DNA from: JBFWUW01 sp050247075
Lineage (GTDB): Bacteria; Planctomycetota; Planctomycetia; Pirellulales; JBFWUW01
Assembly (NCBI GenBank): GCA_050247075.1
Contig: JBFWUW010000034.1
Location: forward strand, 4,995 to 68,994
Direction: 5' to 3'
Length of the DNA: 64,000 nt
In this document: piece after piece, positions 58,683-64,000 of the stretch
Layout: every line of letters begins with the position of its first letter
Numbering within the stretch: the first letter of the stretch is position 1
Translations under genes and position numbers: made by a program
Notes under the pieces: model-generated
Databases searched by the model: none
Seen by the model: only the letters and a program-made list of their open reading frames with translations
Told to the model about the DNA's origin: nothing

Positions 58683-59417
58683 TCATCCTTCATCCTTTCG
58701 CCTGCGCCTTTCCCCCGTCCCCGCCCAACCGGCCAGCGTGGTCCCATCAACTCCGTTGCCCAACTGCGTCGCCAGCCAATCGACATGCGCCAAGACCGGC
58801 ACTGCACAGCGATGTTGCAACTCCTGGAGATTGCTTGAGCGGCTGGGATCGGCGGAATCCGACGGTGGCGCGGCTTCATTGAGAATGACCCCAGCCACGC
58901 ATAATCCCTTTCCGTAGTGGGCCGTCGCCAACAACGTCTGCAAGGTGGCATTGATGGTCCCCAGCCGGTTGGCCGCCACCACAATCAGCGGAAAGCCAAA
59001 CTCAAAGGCCAAATCGGCCACGAAGTCGTCGTCGCTGATGGGGCTGAGCAGTCCGCCGGCTCCCTCGACCAGCACAATCTCCGATCGGTCCCGCCAATAC
59101 CGCAAGCCCGTCCGCAGCAAGCTGGCATCAACCTGTTTGCCCTCGGCGCGGGCCGACAGGTGCGGTGCTAAGGGCGCGGCAAAACATTGCGGGCAGACGC
59201 GATCCAACTCCCCCGGCCGGCCAGCCGCCTGCCACAGCGCCGCGGCATCTTCCGATTGCAGCTTGCCCTGAACCCATTGGCAGCCGCTCGCCACGGGCTT
59301 GTAGACACCGACTTTGTAGCCGCCAGCCGCCAGCGAACGGGCCAGCAATGCGGTAACGTACGTCTTGCCGACGCCCGTGTCGGTGCCGGTGATGAACAAG
59401 CCAGCCTGGGGCGACAT
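58683..59417 (-). CDS. bioD: ATP-dependent dethiobiotin synthetase
   Basis: A 244-aa enzyme closing the ureido ring in biotin synthesis. The P-loop is FITGTDTGVGKTYVTALL; then KVGVYKPVASGC with the catalytic Lys, the Glu-Gly motif VLVEGAGGLLSPI, and LIVVAANRLGTINATL. ATG 59417 fits the family start. The last 12 or so residues (GERRRRKDEG) are encoded by an adjacent heptad tract (AGGCGAAAGGATGAAGG) that supplies the stop codon. It follows a DUF1501 gene by 10 bases. No other bio gene is nearby. Confidence 0.92.
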   Translation of the reverse strand: MSPQAGLFITGTDTGVGKTYVTALLARSLAAGGYKVGVYKPVASGCQWVQGKLQSEDAAALWQAAGRPGELDRVCPQCFAAPLAPHLSARAEGKQVDASLLRTGLRYWRDRSEIVLVEGAGGLLSPISDDDFVADLAFEFGFPLIVVAANRLGTINATLQTLLATAHYGKGLCVAGVILNEAAPPSDSADPSRSSNLQELQHRCAVPVLAHVDWLATQLGNGVDGTTLAGWAGTGERRRRKDEG

Positions 59418-59427
59418 GCGGGTGGGG

Positions 59428-60858
59428 TCAGGTGGAAACGCGGGCCAGTTCGGCGATGGCCTCGCCATCGGTGACGATGGGCGTGGGGCGGCCTTGGCGG
59501 TCGGGGATGGTGAACTGGGTGTAGTCGATCCCCAAATGCCGGTAAATGGTAGCCAGAAAATCTTGCGGGCCGACGCGGCGCTCCACCGGGCCCTCGCCGC
59601 GGGCGTCGGTCGCGCCGATCACCTGGCCGGTCTGAATGCCGCCCCCCGCGAAGATCATGGAGTTGGCGCCGGGCCAATGGTCGCGGCCTGGCTGCACCAC
59701 CCCGGCGGCACCGCTGGCCACGCCCGCCCCCGTACTGGCCACATGGCTAATCCGTGGCGTGCGGCCAAATTCGCCCGTCACAATCACCAGCACACGGCGG
59801 TCGAGCCCGCGTTGGTAGATGTCCTCGATCAAGGCCGACACGGCCTGGTCCATCGTGGGAACGCGATAGGCCAAGGCCTGAAAAACGTGTTGATTGACCG
59901 CGTGGTCGTCCCAGTTGGCCACGCGGCCGCAGAGCGGGCCATCGAAGGTGGTGGTGACAATTTCCACGCCCGCCTCGACCAACCGCCGCGCCATCAGGCA
60001 TTGCTGGCCCCACTGGTTGCGGCCATAGCGGTCGCGCAGTTCGGCCGGCTCCTGGCTCAGATCGAACGCCTTGGCCGCCGAGGGGCTGGTCAGCAGATCG
60101 ACCGCTTGGCGTTCGAAATTGTCCATGGCGTCCATGACCCCGGTGCGGTCGATGCCGCGGCGGAATTCGTCGAACGACTGCCGCAATGCCACGCGCTCGC
60201 GCAGACGGCCGGTTTGCGATTCATCGGCCAGCCCCACGTTGGGGACGGAAAAGTTCGGCGCGCTGGGGTCGCCCGTCACGCGGAAGGGATCCCACGACGG
60301 CCCTAAATAGCCCGCCCCGGCAATCGTAAAACTGTCGTAATTGACGATCGGATTAACGCCGATGTAATTGGGCAATTGACGCGGTTGGCCGCGGCGGGCG
60401 TAGTTGGCCACCGACATAAAGTCGGGGTAGACCGGTGCCGGCTTGTCTTGGCGGTCGGGGTCGCCCGACAAGACTTGCAGCGAACCAGCCGGATGCCCGC
60501 CGCCGGTATGCGCGATGGAACGCAACAGCGCGAACTTGTCCGAAATGGCCGCTTGCCGCGGCAGCAGTTCGGACAGCCGCAAGCCCGGTGTGCGGGTTTC
60601 GATGGTCGAGAACGGCCCGCGGTAGTCGGTCGAGATTTGCGGTTTGGGATCGTACGTATCGAGATGGCTGCATCCCCCCCTCAACCAGACGATGATCACC
60701 GCCGTGGGGCCGGATTGGGCGGCGGACTGGGCTTCCGCCCGGGCGCGCAACAGCGCCGGCAGCGAAAGCGATCCAAATCCGGTCAGCCCGACGCGGAGAA
60801 ACTCCCGCCGCGACGATGAGCGGCCAGGCCGTGCGGTATGGTTGGGACGGGTAGGCAT
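59428..60858 (-). CDS. DUF1501 protein, Tat-exported
   Basis: A 476-aa protein with a twin-arginine signal (SSRREFLRVGLTGFGSLSLPALL). It has VIIVWLRGGCSHLDTYDPKPQI, GLRLSELLPRQAAISDKFALLRSI, a GGGHPAGSLQVLSGD segment, VLVIVTGEFGRTPRIS, GRDHWPGANSMIFAGGGIQTGQVIGATD and LGIDYTQFTIPDRQGRP. It is the third DUF1501 paralogue. bioD follows 10 bases downstream and is probably co-transcribed. Confidence 0.92.
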   Translation of the reverse strand: MPTRPNHTARPGRSSSRREFLRVGLTGFGSLSLPALLRARAEAQSAAQSGPTAVIIVWLRGGCSHLDTYDPKPQISTDYRGPFSTIETRTPGLRLSELLPRQAAISDKFALLRSIAHTGGGHPAGSLQVLSGDPDRQDKPAPVYPDFMSVANYARRGQPRQLPNYIGVNPIVNYDSFTIAGAGYLGPSWDPFRVTGDPSAPNFSVPNVGLADESQTGRLRERVALRQSFDEFRRGIDRTGVMDAMDNFERQAVDLLTSPSAAKAFDLSQEPAELRDRYGRNQWGQQCLMARRLVEAGVEIVTTTFDGPLCGRVANWDDHAVNQHVFQALAYRVPTMDQAVSALIEDIYQRGLDRRVLVIVTGEFGRTPRISHVASTGAGVASGAAGVVQPGRDHWPGANSMIFAGGGIQTGQVIGATDARGEGPVERRVGPQDFLATIYRHLGIDYTQFTIPDRQGRPTPIVTDGEAIAELARVST

Positions 60859-61061
60859 GGTTTCTATTGTACTCGAATCACCCGTGGCAGTCGCCTGTAT
60901 CTTTCGAGACGCAGTCAGGCGATTGGTGGGGCTTGTTTGCCGGGCTGGTGGAGATGGGATAGTCTGGTAAAGGCTGGCATCTAGAGCCGGTACGCCGGCG
61001 GCATGCCGGGTAGCGACTGGCCAACGTCGTCAGGCCCCATTCTGTTGTGGAGATTCAACTC
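60859..61061. other. Divergent gap between DUF1501 and TlpA-like genes
   Basis: About 200 bp with likely promoters for both genes. No repeat family or gene was recognised. Confidence 0.35.
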
Positions 61062-62285
61062 GTGGAAGGTGGAAACACAAATCGCAAGATTGCCCTGGCG
61101 ATTGCCGTGGCGGCCTTGCTGGTGGGGGCGTACCTGGCGACGCGAAATATGCGTCCCTCCAGTTCCAAGCGGAACCGGCCGGGTGTCGATCTTTCAAGCA
61201 ACCCTTATGCCGTGCCCGATGGGTCGGTCCCGGAACTGGTAACTTTCTTGAAAGAGATGCCGCTGGAAGCAGACGGCGACCAAGAGGCATTTGCCCGGCG
61301 GCGGCAATTGGCGGCGGCCGCCATGATTTCGGCCGCGGAAAAGATCATGGCTCAACAGCCAGACAAGCCCGCCGAGGCCGTGGCGGCCAAGGCGCAATTG
61401 ATGGGGCTGGCCATGCAAGTGCAGTCCGGCGACCAACAAGCCCAAGACAAGTTGGCCCAAGTTAGCGAGGAATTGGCCACGAGCGACAATCCCGATGTGG
61501 CCTACGAAGCGGGCTATTTTCGGTTGAAGCTGCGCACGCTTGATTTTCCGATCGACGATCCGGCGGCGGTGACTGAAATTGTGGACGGCTACGCCGGCCT
61601 ACTGGCCAAGGGCCGTAAGGACCAGCGGCTATGGGGAGACGCCGTGAATGCCGCCATGTTTTTGGGACAGATCGGCCAGATCGAACCCGCCCGCGATGCC
61701 CTGCAAACGTTTGCCGAACAATTACGGGCCAGCAGCCATCCCGAAGCCGCGCAACTGGCCACGCAGTTGGAGGACGGCCACGAAAAGCTGGATCTGGTCG
61801 GCCAAACCTTTGATGTCGAGGGGACGACGCTGCAAGGCGATAAACTCGACTGGGAATCTTACCGTGGCAAGATCGTGCTGGTCGACTTTTGGGCCACCTG
61901 GTGCGGGCCGTGCATTCGTGATATGCCCCACCTGAAGCAAGCTTACGACCAGTTCCATGAGCACGGGTTTGAAATCGTGGGGGTCAACTTGGACGAATAT
62001 CCAAACAAGCCCAATGTCCAGAGAGCCGTGCAGCACTTCCAGATGGATTGGACCGTCTTGTTTGGCACGTCACCCGAGACGGCGGGCAAGGGAATGCCGC
62101 TGGCCATTCAACACAACATCCGGCTGATACCCGCGGGCATTTTGCTGGATGGCGAAGGCAAGGTCATCACCCCGCTGGCCAGCGGCAGCACCTTGCCAAT
62201 CCTGCTGGCGAAATTGTTGAATCTCAAGCCGGACAGCACGGTAGAAGACAAAGCGGCGGCGACTGAAGCACATCCGTCGCCATGA
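61062..62285 (+). CDS. Membrane-anchored thioredoxin-like (TlpA/ResA-type) protein
   Basis: A 407-aa protein. GTG 61062 has GGAG 9 bases upstream and is preferred to GTG 61047. An N-terminal anchor (IALAIAVAALLVGAYLA) is followed by about 220 helical residues of unknown type (AAAAMISAAEKIMAQQ). The C-terminal 150 residues are a thioredoxin fold: VGQTFDVEGTTLQGDKLDWESYRGKIVLVDFWATWCGPCIRDMPHL with a CxxC (CGPC), IVGVNLDEYPN and IPAGILLDGEGKVI with the cis-Pro region. Such proteins reduce or oxidise disulfides outside the cytoplasm. Confidence 0.88.
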   Translation: MEGGNTNRKIALAIAVAALLVGAYLATRNMRPSSSKRNRPGVDLSSNPYAVPDGSVPELVTFLKEMPLEADGDQEAFARRRQLAAAAMISAAEKIMAQQPDKPAEAVAAKAQLMGLAMQVQSGDQQAQDKLAQVSEELATSDNPDVAYEAGYFRLKLRTLDFPIDDPAAVTEIVDGYAGLLAKGRKDQRLWGDAVNAAMFLGQIGQIEPARDALQTFAEQLRASSHPEAAQLATQLEDGHEKLDLVGQTFDVEGTTLQGDKLDWESYRGKIVLVDFWATWCGPCIRDMPHLKQAYDQFHEHGFEIVGVNLDEYPNKPNVQRAVQHFQMDWTVLFGTSPETAGKGMPLAIQHNIRLIPAGILLDGEGKVITPLASGSTLPILLAKLLNLKPDSTVEDKAAATEAHPSP

Positions 62286-62330
62286 TTCCTTGTGAATAAC
62301 CCAGGCATTCATGCCTGCAGGATCGCCCCC

Positions 62331-64000
62331 TTACTTAGCCGCGGTCTCAACCGGGCGGTCAATCGTCAGCAGCACCGGTTGGCCGGCGTAGGTGAATTTC
62401 ATCACGAAGTTGATCGAGACATTGGCCATGATGGCGATTTGATGGTCTTTGACCGCGGGCGCGTCTTCGGCACACTTGAGGACGATGGAGCCTTGCGATT
62501 CCGTGCCGGTCAACAAGGTCTTGCTGGCCTTGTCATCCACGGTGATCCCCTTGGGCAGGTTGTTACCGTATTGCGCCCCTAAATGCTGCATGACGCAATC
62601 GAGCGTGACATTTTTGTCGAAGCCCGTATTGCGCTCGATGGCGATATCGATCTTGGCCGACTCGCCCGGTTTGAGCGTAATGGCCAGAGGCGACACGGCG
62701 ACCGACTTGATATCCATCGTTTCGCCCACGGAAACGGTATGAACTTCCACGGGGAAGTGCGTCCGTCCGCCGCCTGGGTTGTAGACCTCTTGCAACGGCC
62801 TGGCCACCCGCGTCAAGGGCGTCATGGCACCATCGGCACCCGCCAGCATGGCGCTTCCCGTGATGTGGACGTTGCTGGCCGCCAAAGGGGCGTCGGCGGC
62901 GGCTTGCAGCACAATACTGCCATCGTTGGCTCCATCCAGGATTCTTCCACAACTGGCGGTGACGCCCGCCGGCAGGCCGTCGATGGCCAGTTGAATCTCA
63001 CCCGTGAAGCCATTCTTGCGGTAACAGCGGACATAGATGGCGGCGCCAGTCCCAGGAGTCAGCAGTGACTTGTCGGTGTCTACCTCCAGGTCAAAATACG
63101 GCTCGCTGCGGGTAACCTGCAAGAAGTAGACAAAGTCTGGCCCCCCGCGCAAGTGCAGGTCGCGCAACTCGACGAAAAATTTTCCATCGGCCGGTGCATT
63201 CCAGTTTTCAATGCCGGAGTCGGCGTAGACATGCCGCCCTTCCGCGAAGTCGTCGTTTTCCGCCAGCGTGGCCCCTTGGTCGTTGGTGATCCGCAAAATG
63301 GGGTCGAGCGCAGACTGGTGCCGGCGGGCGATCACCGCGAAGCTGAATTTTTCGTCTTTCTTGGCCTCGAAGGCGTAGACGTCGATATCGCTGGCCTGCT
63401 CAATGCGGCCATTGATGCCGGAAGGGACCGCCACCGCTTGCGCGCCGGCTGGCAGATTGTTGTCGGCGGCGTCTTCGTTCAGCAGCGGCAACCGCGATAC
63501 AACCACCGGCACCGGCGTGGCGGCAACGCCCCCCAACAATGGCAGCCCCGCCCAATGCCGGCCATCGGGCGAGTCGGCGGGCAGCGAAAGCGCGGTGAAC
63601 GGTTCAGCCGGCAATTGAAACCCAACTAGTTCCACCTTGGTCTCCACGCCGGGGGCGAGCGCCATGGGATAGACATTGCTGACGAAGGGCCGCTCATTGA
63701 CTTCCACGCTGTAATGCCAATTAACCAGCCCCTTGTAGCGCACGTCGCGAATCTCCAGAAAGTACTCGCCGGCCGCGGCAAATTTGTAGTTCAAAACGGG
63801 ATCGGCGAAGAAGAAATTGTCGGCCTCCTCCAACACCACCCCCGCCGCGTTGCGTAGCGTCAGGATAGGGTCTGACCGCGTGTGAAAGTCGAGCTGTTTA
63901 TCTTCCAAGCGGCAAGAACGGCAATGAAACGAATAAGCAGCGCCGGCGGCCACGGTGACCTTGTAATAGACCACGTCCTCGGCCTTGTCCAGGGCACCGC
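62331..64000 (-). CDS. PPC (pre-peptidase C-terminal) domain protein, 5' end beyond window
   Basis: The reading frame is open to the right edge (ALDKAEDVVYYKVTVAAG at the edge), so the N-terminus is missing; about 556 codons are visible. Two PPC-type beta-sandwiches are seen: DVVYYKVTVAAGAAYSFHC with FLEIRDVRYKGLVNWHYSV, and SDIDVYAFEAKKDEKFSFAVIARR with FVELRDLHLRGGPDFVYFLQV. A C-terminal part with LTPGTGAAIYVRCYRKNGFTGEIQLAI and LKPGESAKIDIAIERNTGF looks like further Ig-like domains. It is probably exported. Planctomycetes have many such proteins, often near DUF1501 genes. Confidence 0.8.
   Translation of the reverse strand, partial: GALDKAEDVVYYKVTVAAGAAYSFHCRSCRLEDKQLDFHTRSDPILTLRNAAGVVLEEADNFFFADPVLNYKFAAAGEYFLEIRDVRYKGLVNWHYSVEVNERPFVSNVYPMALAPGVETKVELVGFQLPAEPFTALSLPADSPDGRHWAGLPLLGGVAATPVPVVVSRLPLLNEDAADNNLPAGAQAVAVPSGINGRIEQASDIDVYAFEAKKDEKFSFAVIARRHQSALDPILRITNDQGATLAENDDFAEGRHVYADSGIENWNAPADGKFFVELRDLHLRGGPDFVYFLQVTRSEPYFDLEVDTDKSLLTPGTGAAIYVRCYRKNGFTGEIQLAIDGLPAGVTASCGRILDGANDGSIVLQAAADAPLAASNVHITGSAMLAGADGAMTPLTRVARPLQEVYNPGGGRTHFPVEVHTVSVGETMDIKSVAVSPLAITLKPGESAKIDIAIERNTGFDKNVTLDCVMQHLGAQYGNNLPKGITVDDKASKTLLTGTESQGSIVLKCAEDAPAVKDHQIAIMANVSINFVMKFTYAGQPVLLTIDRPVETAAK

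Noticed and set aside
59365..60306. 313-codon plus-strand frame over bioD and DUF1501
   Set aside because: Antisense shadow of two real genes.

Overview
The window reads as chromosomal DNA of a planctomycete, most likely of the order Pirellulales. This is inferred from gene content, not from a marker search. The indicators are three DUF1501 proteins with Tat signals, a Tat-exported Gfo/Idh/MocA oxidoreductase, Tat-exported sugar-isomerase-like and NHL-repeat proteins, a pre-peptidase C-terminal (PPC) domain protein, two GroELs around one groES, an orphan formaldehyde-activating enzyme, an H1-like lysine-rich mini protein and a ScpB with a very long acidic tail. The DNA is GC-rich. Genes are mostly single or in short operons on both strands. 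No prophage, transposase, CRISPR array or rRNA was seen. One tRNA (Gln, CUG) is present.

Layout. 1-9.1 kb: a truncated sugar-isomerase-like gene, a HEAT-repeat protein, an H1-like protein with a strong terminator, an exported oxidoreductase, scpB, a SprT-like metalloprotease and a threonine aldolase/membrane protein pair. 9.4-14.2 kb: a metal ABC transporter operon in the order binding protein, ATPase, permease, permease. Both permeases carry C-terminal DtxR/MntR-like domains, which recalls the chlamydial ytgABCD operon with its YtgCR permease-repressor fusion. 14.4-22.8 kb: DedA protein, BshB1-like deacetylase, lipoprotein, Xer recombinase, retropepsin-like protein, CAP protein, fae and a DUF1501 protein. 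22.8-30.6 kb: a minus-strand chaperone island (groEL, groES, groEL, a DUF3472 gene, dnaJ, grpE, then fmdB and yacG). 31-43.7 kb: housekeeping genes ribH, rho, coaE and polA, then motA/motB, nagA, a GNAT enzyme and rlmN. 43.7-51 kb: DUF1501 protein, an ABC-2 exporter pair, an MFS transporter and an MscS channel. 51.6-64 kb: SGNH hydrolase, an OlsG/PmtA-like methyltransferase, GDPD, exported proteins of unknown role, a zinc-ribbon/DUF2752 pair, tRNA-Gln, bioD after a third DUF1501 gene, a TlpA-like protein and the end of a PPC-domain protein.

The most unusual layer is intergenic. The gaps are filled by a mosaic of short dispersed elements: heptad-periodic tracts, hairpin modules, inverted-repeat elements of about 120-150 bp built on ACCACGAAT or ACCACGGAT units, a composite of about 320 bp present at 4.7 and 51.2 kb, and nested palindromes that occupy whole gaps. 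Some run into coding sequence (polA linker, bioD C-terminus) or lie directly before start codons (motB, rlmN).

The points most worth a second look are the ytg-like operon with two permease-repressor fusions, the 320-bp composite whose inner module is flipped between copies, a small element with terminal inverted repeats and flanking 10-bp direct repeats at 57.3 kb, and the acidic ScpB tail. All functional calls rest on motif recognition by eye; no database search was run.
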